A stretch of 64,000 nucleotides of DNA from Thereva unica (GCA_949987705.1 OX465283.1:71247720-71311719); one strand, 5' to 3'. Shown: positions 12,289-24,303, counted from the stretch's first letter. Notes: generated from the letters alone by a model not told the origin. Made by a program: numbers and translations.

Positions 12289-13136
12289 GTCGAATTTAAC
12301 GCATCAAAAACAAAGTACTGCCTTATCTCCACCAAAACCTGTACCGACTTTCCCTCTATTTCAGTGGACGGGGATAGCCTAACACCTGACCCATCTCTTA
12401 GCATCCTGGGAATGACTCTATCTAATGATATGCAATGGAATGGTCACATATTCCAAATTGCCAAACAAGCGTATCAATGCCTAGGATTCCTTAAGAGGTG
12501 CAAGTTCCTCCTTCAGCCAGCTGCTCTAGCCACAATCTACAAGTCCTACATTCGACCCCACCTTGAATACAACTCGTATATCTGGGCGGGCGCTCCTAAA
12601 ACCACCTTGGCTTGGCTGGATAAGGTGCAAAATCGCGCCATCAAACTCATTGGTGATAGCACTCTTTGCTCCTACATCGACCCTTTAAGCCACCGTAGGA
12701 ACGTAGCTGCACTCAGCAAGTTTTATCGCTATTATTACAGCGAATGCTCCACTGAAATAAAGAACCTCCTGCCTACACGGCAACTTTTTTCCCGCAACAC
12801 AAGACTAGCCAACTCGGCTCACCCCTTCACCCTGCAGCCCTCCCCTTCACGCACATTACGGTTTAGCTGTTCGTTTATAAATAGAACCACTCGGTTGTGG
12901 AACTCTCTTCCGCAATCGGTGTTTCCGAGCTCATATAACATCTCTGAGTTCAAACGCAAGGTTCATCGACACCTACTCATGCACCCCCCACACCCCTAAC
13001 CTATCCTTTCTATTCTATCCTTCAGATCAAGCTTACTACTATACTTTGCTCCATGACTCGAACGACATGACGGACTAGTAGTACAAAGGGTGACTCCTAA
13101 GCTTCATCGTATCACAAAAAAAAAAAAAAAAAAAAA
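12289..13136 (+). mobile_element. Nested poly(A)-tailed LINE fragment inside the Jockey endonuclease
   Basis: From VEFNASKTKYCLIS (about 12290) to the stop at 12999 the sequence is the C-terminal RT region of the family seen at 5904-7030 (LGFLKRCKFLLQP, IYKSYIRPHLEYNS, TTRLWNSLPQSV). A 3' UTR with GACTCGAACGACATGACGG and AGTACAAAGGGTGA follows, then about 20 A residues ending at 13136. The host endonuclease reading resumes directly after the A run. Removing the insert restores a sensible codon order across the junction, so this is a 5'-truncated target-primed insertion. Confidence 0.8.
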
Positions 13137-14101
13137 GTGCTATTAACGAAAACAAGTGTGATTATCTGTCTTCACGAGGACCAACGTATTGGCCAACGGA
13201 TGCAGCAAAGATTCCAGATCTTCTTGATTTCTTCATCATAAAAGGTATTTCTTCCAGCTATACTCAAGCAGAAGGGATTCATGACTTAACATCTGATCAT
13301 ACACCCGTTCTGCTGTCAATAAGCGCGACAATCATCAAGAAAAAGAAAAAGCAGAATCTCACAAATAAGTATACAGATTGGGATCTCTTCAGAGAAACTT
13401 TGGAAAAGTTGGTCAGCTTAAAAGTGAGGCTTAAAAGTAATGAAGAATTGGAACAACAAACAAATAACTTCATTGAACACATTCGAATGGCAGCCAGCAT
13501 AGCAACTCCTGAATTAGAAGACAAAGAAGAGTGTGAAATCAAATACCCGGCCGAAATCAGAGCACAAATCAAGCAAAGAAGAAAGGCAAGGAGAATATGG
13601 CATCTTACCAGAAATCCTGCTGATAAAACAGCGTTCAATAGAGTAAGTAATTATGTCAATAAACTTATTAAAAATTACAAACAGGAATGCTTTGACAACT
13701 ACCTGAGCGGACTGAGTCCAGAAATGGATAAAGACTACTCATTGTGGAAAGCAAGAAGAAAATTTAAACGACCCGTAACTCGAATACCACCGCTAAGAAA
13801 TGCTCAAGGCAGATGGATTCGACAAGACAATGAAAAAGCTGAACTCTTTGCCCAACACCTTGCAACAGTGTTCCAACCTCATAACATACAATCCAATATT
13901 GACATAAGACCTACTTATCAACCAAATCAAGTTTTTAAAAGGTTCACGCCAATGGAGGTTGCCGAAGTGATCGACAGAAATCTTAATCCAAAAAAAGCAG
14001 CAGGAATCGATGGAATATCACCCGGTCTATTCAAGGAACTTCCACGTAAAGCAATCATCATGATCACATACTTATTTAATGCCTGCATACGCTTAAAATA
14101 A
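13136..14101 (+). pseudogene. Jockey-like ORF2, endonuclease end to RT start
   Basis: Open frame from the insertion junction to the stop at 14101. It covers the end of the endonuclease (TSDHTPVLLS), a long basic linker (KQRRKARRIWHLTRN), and the first RT segment (KKAAGIDGISPGLFKEL). The frame ends at a premature TAA; one base out of frame, the next reading continues as AQIIMLKKPDKPDEEVTSYK. A single-base indel at about 14095 explains the break. Confidence 0.8.
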
Positions 14102-14115
14102 CGGCCCAAATAATC

Positions 14116-15222
14116 ATGCTGAAGAAACCAGACAAACCTGATGAAGAAGTAACATCATATAAACCAATTTCATTGCTTCCCATCATTTCTAAATTGTTTG
14201 AAAAATTGTTACTAAAACGTCTGAAACCGTTAGTAAACATTCCTGATTTTCAATTTGGATTCAGGAATAACCATTCCACAATAGATCAAATCCATCGAAT
14301 CACTGCTGTCATCGAGCAAGCGTTAGAAGAAAAGAAATATTGCCCTGCCGTATTTCTGGATGTAGCTCAAGCCTTCGACAGGGTTTGGCACCAAGGATTG
14401 ATATACAAGATGAGCAAACTCCTACCACAAAATTACTGCCAACTGCTTGAGTCATACCTCTTTAATCGCAAGTTCAGGGTCATCCATGAAGAAGCATATT
14501 CTGACTTTTGTCCGATATTAGCGGGAGTTCCGCAGGGAAGCGTATTGGGACCCTTCCTATACCTGCTTTATACTGCGGATATTCCAACAACAGATAATAC
14601 ATTTATCGGAACATTTGCTGATGATACTGTAATTATGTCAACAGACGTATCCCAACCAAAAGCGGTGGAAAAACTCCAACGAGCCTTGAATCATGTTAGC
14701 AAATGGACAACAGATTGGAAAATCAAGCTTAATGAGGTTAAATCAGTCCATGTGGCATTTACGCTGCGTCGCATAAACAACAGCTTACACACGTACCTCA
14801 ATGGGGTGCAAGTACCCCAGGCAGAATCTGCAAAATATCTTGGTCTACATTTAGACTCAAGACTGAACTGGAAACATCACGTGAGACAAAAAACTGAACA
14901 GATTCGATTAAAACAGCGTCAAATGTACTGGCTAATTGGACATCACTCCGAAATGAACCTGTATTGCAAAAGACTAATATACCAGTCTATGTTCAAGCCG
15001 ATATGGATGTATGGTGTGCAGCTCTGGGGTTGTACTCATAAATCTAATCGAGACGTCATTCAACGCAGCCAAAACAAATTTCTTCGAATGATCACCAAAG
15101 CTTACCGCTATGTGACTAATAAAGAAATACATGCCGCGAATATGCCATCAAACACGAGAAGAGACTTCTGGCCCACCCCAACTTTGAGGCTATACAATTA
15201 TTGGATACCACCAACGAAATAA
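14116..15222 (+). pseudogene. Jockey-like reverse transcriptase (main RT frame)
   Basis: 368 codons with all main RT blocks: SYKPISLLPIISKLFEKLL, FGFRNNHST, AVFLDVAQAFDRVWH, AGVPQGSVLGPFLYLLY and catalytic FADD at about residue 170, then the thumb-like KYLGLHLDSRLNWKHH and the Jockey C-terminal IQRSQNKFLRMI. The catalytic aspartates are present. It lost its upstream continuity at the 14095 frameshift, and the C-terminus runs out of frame near 15150, so no active protein is expected. Confidence 0.8.
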
Positions 15223-15325
15223 GACGACTCAAAAGAGTAAAACCTCACGAACTGATGCATAATTGATGAATACTACATACTACACACATAGGGAACGCCG
15301 AATAAATAAATAAACATAAAATATG

Positions 15326-15372
<47 letters not shown>

Positions 15373-15374
<2 letters not shown>

Positions 15375-17810
15375 TGAACTAGAAACAATCTCTTTGATTT
15401 CACTCAAGTTGGCAGGTGGAATACCTGCTTTACTAGCCCTACAGGAGCAAGTCTCGTGGCCTTCAGATAACCCAAACTACCGAACGAAGAGTAATCGCCA
15501 AAGTGAACGAGTCGTCTTACACAAGAATAAGTGTGCTAAAACATAATGTGTAGATTTCCGTCATTAGTTCTCCTCATTGAAAAAGTGCATAAAAGCTCTA
15601 GGAAAAAAGTGGTCACCTATATCACGGCTTTCAGCGTATCTAAACAAGCGGAAGGAAATTATCTGCTATAAAAACTAATATATTAAGTATCGTCAATCAT
15701 AATTATCCAACGTTAAATGTTGTACATACTCTGCCTGATACAATGTCATATGAAATTTATTTCAGCATTACAGCCAAAGAATGTCAATTCAATAAGAGCA
15801 TGGTGAAGATCATAAAGAAAAAGAATAGCCTGCGACATCCTCAAGATGAGCCTCATTAAACCGATGATCGCATTCCATAAGAATGTCAAATGCAGCTGAC
15901 AAACGTCTCGATTAAAATTGCAATTGTCTATGCAACAGGCAACAGCATTGCCCGAATGATAGCGCCATTTATCTAGAGATTGATGCGATGACAGGCCGTC
16001 TGGTTCTGGTTCATTCTCATCGATTTAAAAGTCACAAATCACGGCGAGTGCACTCACCTGTCATCAGTTAGGAATAGGTGATACACCGGCAACGGCAATG
16101 AATAGATGGAAGAACGCTCTGGACATGTCATAAAAACTAGATTGAATGGAATATAATATCAAGGCGCGTAGGTAACGATGACAATGAGAAGCCCATTAAA
16201 GCTCGAAACGGTGCGACTTTTAGCGCGAACATCAGCAATCTTTTTATCGGGGATCTGCCCGTGTGAATTAATTTGCTCGTGAACAAAGTTAAATCAAATC
16301 TCCATTTTCGCCATCATCAAGATGCCGCCCGGCCGTCCCGGTCCCCCGGTCGACCCACTCATCTGGAGTAGTTCACGCTGAATGGCCTCCTGTTGCGCCA
16401 GCTCACAGCTTCGCCATCATCATTTCTTGGCTCTGTTAAAAGCTGGATAAATCTTCCTGCGATGGACGGTGGCACGACGCGATGATTAATGGCAAAAACA
16501 AAATCCCGGCAATCGATAAAAACCCGTTTCCGATAAATCGCTGAACGCCGAAGGATGGAATGATTCGATTGCGATCTCGAGAGATGCCCGGTGCCTCGGT
16601 ACAAATCGAGTGCGCCTCTGATGGCCGACACTCTGCGTGTCTTCACACAATTATTGATAAATAAATTAATCGGATAATTGTTTGCTCAGAAAATGTCAGC
16701 CTTTTTGTGCTCCCTGCATGCCGGGCAGCTATTATCGCGACAATAAATATTCGCGCCGGAGTAATTATTCGCATTTCTGCCGCTGATACACCGAATTACG
16801 GGATGGCAGTGAATCCGAGTCATTCCCAAGTCAGCCTGATGTTTCGGGGTTCGGGCTCCTTAGGGAAGCCACTGAGTGATATTTCAACACAGAAGGGCTT
16901 AAAGGGTTTTTTCCGAGCGAAATTTATGTTCAAAAATGCTGACGTTAATTGCTCAGTGAAAGGATATTAAAGTCCTTTCGGGTACGAAAATTTGTCTCTG
17001 CTGTAGCATCAAGAATTTTTTAATTACATTTACAATGACTTTTCAAATTAAAATCCTTAACTACTACTTCATAAAACACGCAATGGACACGACCTCTAGT
17101 ACCCATCGACAGAAACATGAGTAAAAGCCGCCGCGTAACAACTTCATTTCGCGCACGCCTTTTCCGCTCGATAATTTATTTCCTTCATTTAATGTCAGAC
17201 ATTTTCTTGCACAATTTATCTAGATATTTCTTGCGCATGCTTGAACCATGCACGCATAGTTTTATGCGCAAGCGCTAATGAATTTGCGTACTTTAAATGT
17301 TAAACTGAATTACACTTGCTATTTGAAATAATTGTAAACGATTTTTAATGGATAGTTGATGTTTAGAAAAGAGATTTCTCTTATTTTGCAGCGTGCACCT
17401 TCTCCGTGGGGCACAATTTTTTGTAGTGGAGTCAATAAAAAGGGCGTATACTTCCCGAACGCAAAGCGGAAACACAAATTGGAGCACCTTTATCGCATGG
17501 TTCTGTTCTTCACCAAAGTGGAAATGGAAAACAACAACAAAAGTAAAGTAGGGCTCTATTCTACTTTACGATTGCTAATTTCGAAACTTCTTTTTTTGGA
17601 AGTGATAACTTCTTTAAGGCCGAATTGCAATGAGGGCACCGAGTATCGCACGACATCTTAATGCGATGCTGTGAAGTACCAATGGTGCTAAAACCCGGTG
17701 CCCGTTCACGTCCAATGACAGCGTTGACTGAATCGCAAAATAAAATTGAAAAAAGAAGTTATTTCTGTTTTTTGCATGAAATTTGGTTGAGTAGATATTA
17801 TCATCATTCA
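15373..17810. other. Gene-free, repeat-poor stretch
   Basis: No transposon motif or convincing coding frame was recognised. Base composition is more balanced than in the flanking repeats, with a GC-rich patch at about 16320-16660 containing short runs such as GGCCGTCCCGGTCCCCC. This may be single-copy intergenic or intronic host DNA; no splice structure could be supported. Confidence 0.4.
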
Positions 17811-17814
17811 TTTT

Positions 17815-18665
17815 TTTTCATTGCGCTCCTTTAATCCCTCATGGGACATAGGGCGGAAACAGTTGCGCTCCAGCGGACTCTGTTTTGCGCGACAGCTCTC
17901 AGCCCCGACCAGGATCTCCCAGTTGTTGCGGCTTCTGCTAGTAGGGTTCTCCTCTACGTTGTTCCAGATCTTCCTACTCGACGGGATCCTTTGCGGATTC
18001 CAGTTAAGGGCCTGTTTGGCTAGACTTTTGTTTTCGCGTCGCAAGGTGTGGTCAACCCAATTAAATTTCCTTCGCCTGATTTGGTCGTCTATCCTTTCTT
18101 GGCGGGCATGACGCTATAGTTATTCGTTTGAAATTCTATCTTGCCAGCGGATTTTTACGATACGACGCAGGCATCTGTTGATGAAGGCTTGTACACAGGT
18201 CTCCTCAACAGCAATTAAGTTTAACAAAAATGACACCAAAATCTGCCTGGACAGAAAGTTTCGTTTTTTCATGTAGAATCTGAATCTACTCTCCCCGAAA
18301 TCGTATCTGCTCCTTTTTGGAAGTTGTGTTGAAAAAACGGTTTGTACATATTTTTAAATGGAAATAAAGTTCATTATATAATCTATCGCCTTATTTGCAT
18401 ACAATTATTCTCTCTCATACATATTTTCGTATTCGTACACACATATACACTCTCAGGCGCCCTGTGATGAATTGGATGTCTTTCCATGTTTCGCAACCGT
18501 ACAAAAGTACTGCCTTAACTTTGGAGTTGAACAACCGCAATTTGGTGCTAGTTGAGATCTCCGTTGATCTCCATATGCGGAACAGGCATGCATATGCGCC
18601 TCGTGCTTTATTTATTCTGGACTGACATCTTCTTGGATAACAGAATTTATCTACCAGTTTCACCT
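17815..18665 (-). pseudogene. RTE-like LINE 3' coding remnant
   Basis: On the minus strand, 18663-18415 reads SRINKARGAYACLFRIWRST and KVKAVLLYGCETWK, a hallmark of the region after the RT domain in RTE-type elements. 18044-17808 reads RRENKSLAKQALNWNPQ, the typical C-terminal segment. Between them, around 18120-18160, a trace of RWQDRI is visible, together with about 220 bases of unrelated AT-rich DNA. Several stops and shifts make it inactive. Confidence 0.7.
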
Positions 18666-18669
18666 CACG

Positions 18670-19550
18670 GTTATTCAGCGCAATTAGGCGGGGGGATATA
18701 TTATCAGCAAAAACAAATTATTTTCAACTCTCTTTTCAAGGAGTTAAACTACCTCTAGATTAAAGTTGAATTTGAAAAAAAAATTCATTTTTTTTTTGCA
18801 TTTAAATTTTAATTTTGATGAAATATTATTCAGAAAATTGAGAAATTTTTCTAACCCCCTTTTAAAAGTGTTAAACCACCGCTGAACCAAATTTCTAATT
18901 TTGCCCCAGTATACATATTATTACGAAAAGAAATTATTTTCAATGCATTTTTTTTTTGCTACTTATTTTGTTTTAAGGCCCATATTGCAGGATTGCGGGA
19001 CCCCGGTTTTCGTAATCAGCGACCCAAAAAAACATATAGGGAAGAGTCTTTATGCCATTCTTCCTCCATATTCTCATTTCAAAACAAACTTTAATTTCTT
19101 GAATGCTCGATGCAGCGCAATATATCAAAACTTTTTTGGTAAGAGCACTGGCATCAATTTTTCGAGCACCAAACACTCGTTCGAGAATCGATGCAATGCT
19201 CTCATGGACATTGTCCACCGGAATGCTCGCATCAACTTCCTTCACAATAATCTGCTATCAATTTAGCTCTCTGACGCAGATTTTGGTACTAAGGGCGGAA
19301 TGGGACTCAGCGACGAGGAAAGAAAAAGATAAATGACGTGACGTGAACAAATTGGTGGCTCTATGGTAATATCCCGATCCAAAAACAAGAAGTCTGATGG
19401 GGGGAGTATTTTAATGAGCTACTGAATAGAGACGACAAAAATGAGAGTGAAGGTGATGTGAACCAACCAACCCAATAGAAACGCACCAGCGAATAACGAT
19501 AGTGATACTGGTGTTGGTAATGAAAGTGATGTGCCTACAATGTCCACTAT
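18670..19550. other. AT-rich gap with repeat scraps
   Basis: No gene. A segment at about 18990-19040 (GGACCCCGGTTTTCGTAATC then AGCGACCC) recurs in modified form at about 28975-29015, so it is a dispersed repeat of unknown type. Confidence 0.4.
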
Positions 19551-19554
19551 TTTG

Positions 19555-19650
19555 TACAAAAACCTTCTACTCATCGCAGAAGACATAATAGGTAGTTATC
19601 AATGTGGCTTTCGACCAGGTAGATCCACTACAAACCATAATTTCATACAA
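19555..19650 (+). pseudogene. RTE-like RT motif scrap
   Basis: The reading LYKNLLLIAEDIIGSYQCGF continues into RPGRSTT, the conserved RT finger segment of RTE-type elements (YQ.GFRPGRST). Only about 30 codons survive. It may belong with the RTE remnants at 17815-18665 (opposite strand) or 32524-32850. Confidence 0.55.
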
Positions 19651-19949
19651 CGGATGTAATTCAAGAAGGCCTGACTAAGGAAACGAAAAAAGTCTTTATA
19701 GTGTCAAGGGGTTCTTGAAAGCGACAGCGTTTCTCTTAATAAAAACATGCGTTCCTTTTGATTTTTACTACAACTTTTATTTTAACATTCTTTTTATACA
19801 ACCTAACATTACAAAGTTTAGTGTAACTAGCTGGGACCCGGTACGCCTAGCTTCACCCATAAGCCAGCAAAAACCATCCATTGACTTGGTGTTTTTCGAG
19901 ATATGAATTTTACCCAGATGAAGTGCCTCACAGAAAGGGTACATGGGTC

Positions 19950-20520
19950 TTGAGACGAGCGCCACGGATCTAACGGTATATTGATTATACTACATTACTT
20001 ATTGTATTCTACTTATCCTACCCTTTCATTTGATACCCATGTGGAGGGGGCTGGGAAGAAAGTGTTAGTCCGCCCTCTTTGAGATGACCGCCATGGATCT
20101 AATGGAATATTGAGTGTACTTTATTGTTTATTGTATTCTACTAATCATACCCTTTCATTTGATACCAATGTCCAGGGGGTTGTGAAGAAAGTGGTAATCC
20201 GCCCTCTTGAGATGGCCGCCATGGACCTAATGGTATATTGAGTGTACTTTATTGTTTATTGTATTCTACTAATCATAACCTTTCATTTGATACCCATGTC
20301 GAAGGGGTTGTAAAGAAAGTGGTAATCCGTCCTCTTGAGATAGCCGCCATGGATTTACCGGTATATTGAGTGTACTTTATTGCTTATTGTATTCTACTTA
20401 TCCTACCCTTTCATTTGATACCCATGTGGAGGGGGCTGTGAAGAAAGTGTTAGTCCGCCCTCTTGAGATGGCCGCCATGGATCTAATGGAATATTGAATA
20501 TACTATTTTGCTTATTGTAT
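19950..20520. repeat. 128-bp tandem array
   Basis: About 4.5 units, anchored by CATTTGATACC at 20027, 20156, 20284 and 20412 (spacing 128-129). Each unit carries GGCCGCCATGGA, AATATTGAGTGTACTTTATT and TTGTATTCTACT. Related words (GATACCCAT, GATGGCGG) occur in the repeats at about 21485-21800 and 40375-40570, so this array is part of a dispersed family. Confidence 0.85.
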
Positions 20521-20525
20521 TTAAG

Positions 20526-20674
20526 TTTAGTTTCAATAGCGTCATGGCCTACCTATTGTTTGACAGCTGCGTAAATTTTAAATTTTCATTAAATGGAATG
20601 ATTCAATTTATTGACAATTTTACAGTTACGAAGCTGTCAAACAATAGGTAGGCCATGAAGCTATTGAAACTAAA
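20526..20674. mobile_element. Foldback MITE
   Basis: The 43-bp arms 20526-20568 (TTTAGTTTCAATAGC...) and 20632-20674 are reverse complements with one mismatch, enclosing a 63-base AT-rich loop. It lies directly against the end of the 128-bp array. Confidence 0.8.
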
Positions 20675-20882
20675 ATGAAGTGAAAATTCCTAAAATTACC
20701 AATTTTTTTAGATTTTTCAGTTGATTCTTTCGGTTAAAGTTATAAAAAATAGCCTACGACCTATTCTCAGACCTACCAAATAGACACAAAAAATTTCATA
20801 AAAATCGGTCAACCCGTTTCGGAGGTGTTCGGTAACAAACACTCTGACACGAGATTTTTATAGATATACTTAGATTAGATAT

Positions 20883-21440
20883 AGGCGTAAAGAACGCAGT
20901 GCTGCTTACGGTAATTTTCTCGTTCCTACATATTGTGACTTTCTCCGGCGGTGTTGGCATGAAAACCTTGTAATTCACGGAAAACCACCCGATGGGACCT
21001 CTGAGAAATTACTGCTGGAAGCGTGGAAGAGGCAGAATTTGGATAAAGATACCTCGGCTGAAGATATAAGAGCCACTCGTCAAGTAGGACGTCGCATCTT
21101 ACAACAAATTCGTTCCAGGGAATGTAAAGAGGAACTACATAAGTATGGACAGACTACTTCCTTCATGGAGGATGCTGAAAAAGATGTTCCCGATTTACTA
21201 TCGGTTTTACTAGGCGAAATCATACTTCCAGGTAAAAGAGCAAGTTCTGCAGTTCATGGAAGAACACTGTGACGACCATTGCACATATTATCATATATGC
21301 TGCTCGTCCAAGATGTTTCTTATCCTCAGTTCTTCTCGGTCTTGGATGCTTCTTGAAGAAAAAAATTGGATCAAGGTTTCTCATCGATTGTTTATCTGCA
21401 ATTGGTTTATCGTGTTTCTACTCAGAAGTTAGAACTTGTT
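20883..21440 (+). pseudogene. Unrecognised coding remnant
   Basis: The frame is open for about 130 codons from 20883 to a stop at 21272, with protein-like composition: FLVPTYCDFLRRCWHENLVI, TSFMEDAEKDVPDLLSVLLG. One base shifted, it continues as TIAHIIIYAARPRCFLSSVL and KKKIGSRFLIDCLSAIGLSC to about 21435. The two parts read as one protein of at least 180 residues broken by a frameshift near 21270. There is no obvious start codon upstream and no signal peptide. I do not recognise the family. Repeats on both sides suggest it belongs to a transposon; a host-gene relic cannot be excluded. Confidence 0.5.
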
Positions 21441-21479
21441 AGAACTCTCCTGCATTGCTAGAAAGCAGCCTACAGTCCA

Positions 21480-21834
21480 ATGAATGGATGGCGGTTCCAA
21501 GATGGCGGCCGAATTTCGCAATTGTACTCCGATTCCGCTTAATATTGGTATTGGGGGGTTTTATGAGCACAAATGGCGAATCTGTGTCCAAAATTTGAAA
21601 ATTCAAAATGGTAGCCAAGAGAAAATGGCGGACTACTTTTTTCCTTACAATCCACTCAATATGAGTTTCAAATGAGAGGATATGTCAAGTAAACAACGAT
21701 TAGCATTCCAAATTGAAAATGGCGGCCAACACAAAATGGCGGATTAAATTTTTTCACAACTAGGCTTATGGGTATCAAATGAAAGGATATAGCAATTAGA
21801 ATACTATTACCTGTGTGCCGTCATGCCAAATTCA
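21480..21834. repeat. Dispersed repeat with GATGGCGG words
   Basis: GGCGGTTCCAAGATGGCG then CCGAATTTCGCAATTGT at about 21490 matches 40378-40410, and the CAAATGAAAGG, AAAATGGCGGACTAC and CCACTCAATATGAG segments also match. The 40-kb copy leads into a Helitron 3' end, so this may be the interior of the same Helitron family. The MITE at 21835 has inserted into it. Confidence 0.6.
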
Positions 21835-22497
21835 CCCAGTAGGACCGGTAAGCTTACAGAAGTACTGAAATCAGCACTTACTGGTAAGGGTAGGCCTTAC
21901 CACACCCCTTACAGAAGTGCTTATTTTAACAAACGATGTCATAGGAGGTAAGGCCTTTCTTTAGTACTTACCTTAGAGTACTTATAGAACTGCTCATCTG
22001 TAAGGGGTATAGTAAGGCAGCAAATGGAACATTGCAAAAAGAAATATTCATGGGCGCCTGTGGATATGTGATCCGGTATCGAAATGCTTTTATTTTGTTC
22101 ATCTTTTACAAATGCCTTTTCTTTCCAAGCCCGAGAGTGGCTTTACCTAAGCAGTTCCCCAACTAAATTCTAACCACTTTCCAAAGCTGCTTGTCCTCCG
22201 TATCGAATGAGAGCCGGGCTATTGACAGCTAATGTCGCATTTTATGTCGACGAATATAATTGCCCGTTTTCTTTTTTTCTATAAAATTTATGAGAACTCT
22301 AGGAAAGCTCCCTTGAGTCATCGGGCAGATTCTCACTTGTTTGGGTATAATTCTGGACTACACCTTACCATCTGCCTTCTCTTGTAATGGGTAATATAAG
22401 AGCTCATCTAGCACCAAGAAAATAAGGGGTACCCCTTACCAGATGAGTACTTATTTCAGTGCTACATCGGTAAGGCCTTCCTAGAATTCCTACTGGG
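21835..22497. mobile_element. MITE with CCCAGTAGGA termini and subterminal GTAAGG repeats
   Basis: Left CCCAGTAGGACCGGTAAGCT is mirrored by a right end running CCTTCCTAGAATTCCTACTGGG, with imperfect inverted similarity over about 65 bases. The interior near both ends has many copies of GTAAGG/CCTTAC. The insertion is into a GATGGCGG repeat, whose flanking words CAAATTCA and CAAAATTT are consistent with a 2-bp CA duplication. A partial, highly similar copy lies inverted at 63103-63417. No coding capacity. Confidence 0.65.
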
Positions 22498-23042
22498 CAA
22501 AATTTCGACCAACACAAAATTGAGATATTCTTATTATTATTTATGAAATATTGTAGGTACAGTTGGCGATTACCAATATCAAATATAAATGATAAAAACA
22601 CCCTACATTTCAGACTGATGTTAAACCATCAGATTTGCTTCACTATAAGCAACCTAAAGCTAAAGAGCTAAATTTTGCTGTATGGTTAAAAAGAATTTCA
22701 ATCTAAGATGGACTTGCCACCACTTTCAAAATAAACATACTTACAGCACTGTTAAAAGCTAAAACTTCCATCCCCTTTATTACTAGGATTCTGATTTAAC
22801 CTTTTTACACATAAAAATATCATACTAAGTTTTATCTAAAACTACCGTTATCTTAATTTTTTTTTAAAAATTGACTTATCCCTTTTTCAAAATAAACGGC
22901 TCATATATTCCTTCCAATCCATCGTCTTATACTCTCTAAAAATAATTTCGTTTACGTTGGTTGCAAGCGCTTGATTCCTTCTTCAAAATCATTGCATCTT
23001 CATCATCGTCACTAACACCTGTTGCATTACTAAAAATAGTAT
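22498..23042. other. AT-rich gap without recognisable gene
   Basis: Nothing recognised; it ends at the GTAT (23039-23042) that is duplicated at the far side of element B (28198-28201). Confidence 0.4.
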
Positions 23043-23056
23043 TGTAACAGCATAAA

Positions 23057-23068
23057 TGGCGCCCAACG
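23057..23068 (+). promoter_or_regulatory. Primer-binding site of element B
   Basis: TGGCGCCCAACG starts with TGG, the complement of a tRNA 3' CCA, and is identical over 12 nt to the site next to element A's 5' LTR (57891-57902, minus strand). The priming tRNA is not identified here. Confidence 0.7.
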
Positions 23069-23474
23069 TAGCTTTTAAAGCCCGTTGACTGTCCTACACG
23101 GACCCTGAAGTTTAAATTTTTTTTTGGTTTAATACCACTTGTGCCTTCACGGACAATGTTTGATTTTTTTTCGTCTATGGTTCACCACAATTACCAAGCG
23201 CTCGCTGTGGGCTAAGGTAGTACCGCGAGGCCTTAGCCCTTGTCTATTTTTTCGAATTTTTTTGCAGCATCCTTGTCTAAATTCTATGTGAATTTTTATT
23301 TGTCTTCGCTTTTAGGCCTGTCCGTTCACTTACGCGGTAACTTCTTCGTTTTGGAGTAGCTTCGAACCGTGCTATCCTGCACGGCTTGCTAACAAGCGGT
23401 GTTCGCTTGGCTATGCGTGCAGGGGTAGTAGTGGTTCATCCCTGTCCTGTTTCTAGGGTCGGCGACTCTGGTAT

Positions 23475-23597
23475 CAGGCGTGATACCGCCTGCCACTGCG
23501 TCGGTCCTTGAACAGGATCATCTTTTAATTTTCCTGGTGGAAGGTGAAGTTGGTGCAAGGGCTTAACCGTCTCTGGTAACAGGCGTGTTACCGCCTG
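23475..23597 (+). repeat. Two leader palindromes CAGGCG-N6-CGCCTG (element B)
   Basis: Copies at 23475-23492 and 23580-23597. Context on both is TCTGGTA(T/A)CAGGCG...CGCCTGCCACTGCG. Element A carries four equivalents on its sense strand with flanks CTAACAGGCG...CGCCTGGCACTGCG. The loop differs between elements while the stem is unchanged, consistent with a conserved RNA hairpin. Confidence 0.8.
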
Positions 23598-24303
23598 CCA
23601 CTGCGCCCCTTGTTCCTTCTGAAGGTCCATTCAGATTTTTAAATTCTATTTTTTTGTTTTGTCCTGAATCGTTTTTCTTCGTCTGTTCTTCCCAACTGAT
23701 TGATTTTCCGAAAGGTAGCTCAGTTGTGGTTGAACAGCGGATCCCCAAAATTTTTTTATTTTTGAAGAAGTTTCCTTTCTTTTCGTGTCTATGCATTTTG
23801 AATTTTCGTTTCCGTCCTTCGTTCCGGGTTTACCTGAAGCTGGGTCGGCGACCTGGATGACACTTGGTGATGACTATGCTTCATAGTTTTCACCAACTGC
23901 CATCGAGGCCATCGACATGCGGGATCCCTGAGGGGAAGTGTTATCCGTCTCAACCATTCTTCGCGTATATTGAATTAAAGCAAATCACTTATCTACCTAC
24001 ACTAACACACTTTTATTGTTTTATTGCTACCTCTAATCGTTGTTGATTTTTTTTGAGGTACCCTCCCATAGCACCAATAGTTATTTGATTTGTTCATACA
24101 CACTAATACACTTTTATTGTTCTGTCTATACAAACTAAGCGGCGTTGATTTTGATTCTTTGAGATATACACACACTAGTGTTACTATCTATTTGATTTGT
24201 TTATTGCAACCTTTTGTGTTAATGAATTGCAAGACTTTTTATCGATTAAATATCCTAATTAATTAGTTTTTTTGTGGAATTTTTGCTAAAACCATAGATA
24301 ACA

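Larger units (their letters stand above)
12115..15372 (+). mobile_element. 5'-truncated Jockey-like LINE with poly(A) tail, split by another retroposon
   Basis: The apurinic endonuclease region (RFIIGGDYN, HTAWGSR) begins at about 12145, is interrupted by an insertion at about 12289-13136, and resumes with NENKCDYLSSRGPTYWPTD (about 13140) and TSDHTPV. RT follows and the element ends in AATAAATAAA plus a poly(A) run (about 15325-15372). One frameshift lies in the endonuclease just before the insertion, one near 14095 between the two long frames, and one near the C-terminus. It is inactive, but the RT frame is still 368 codons long, suggesting moderate age. Confidence 0.85.
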
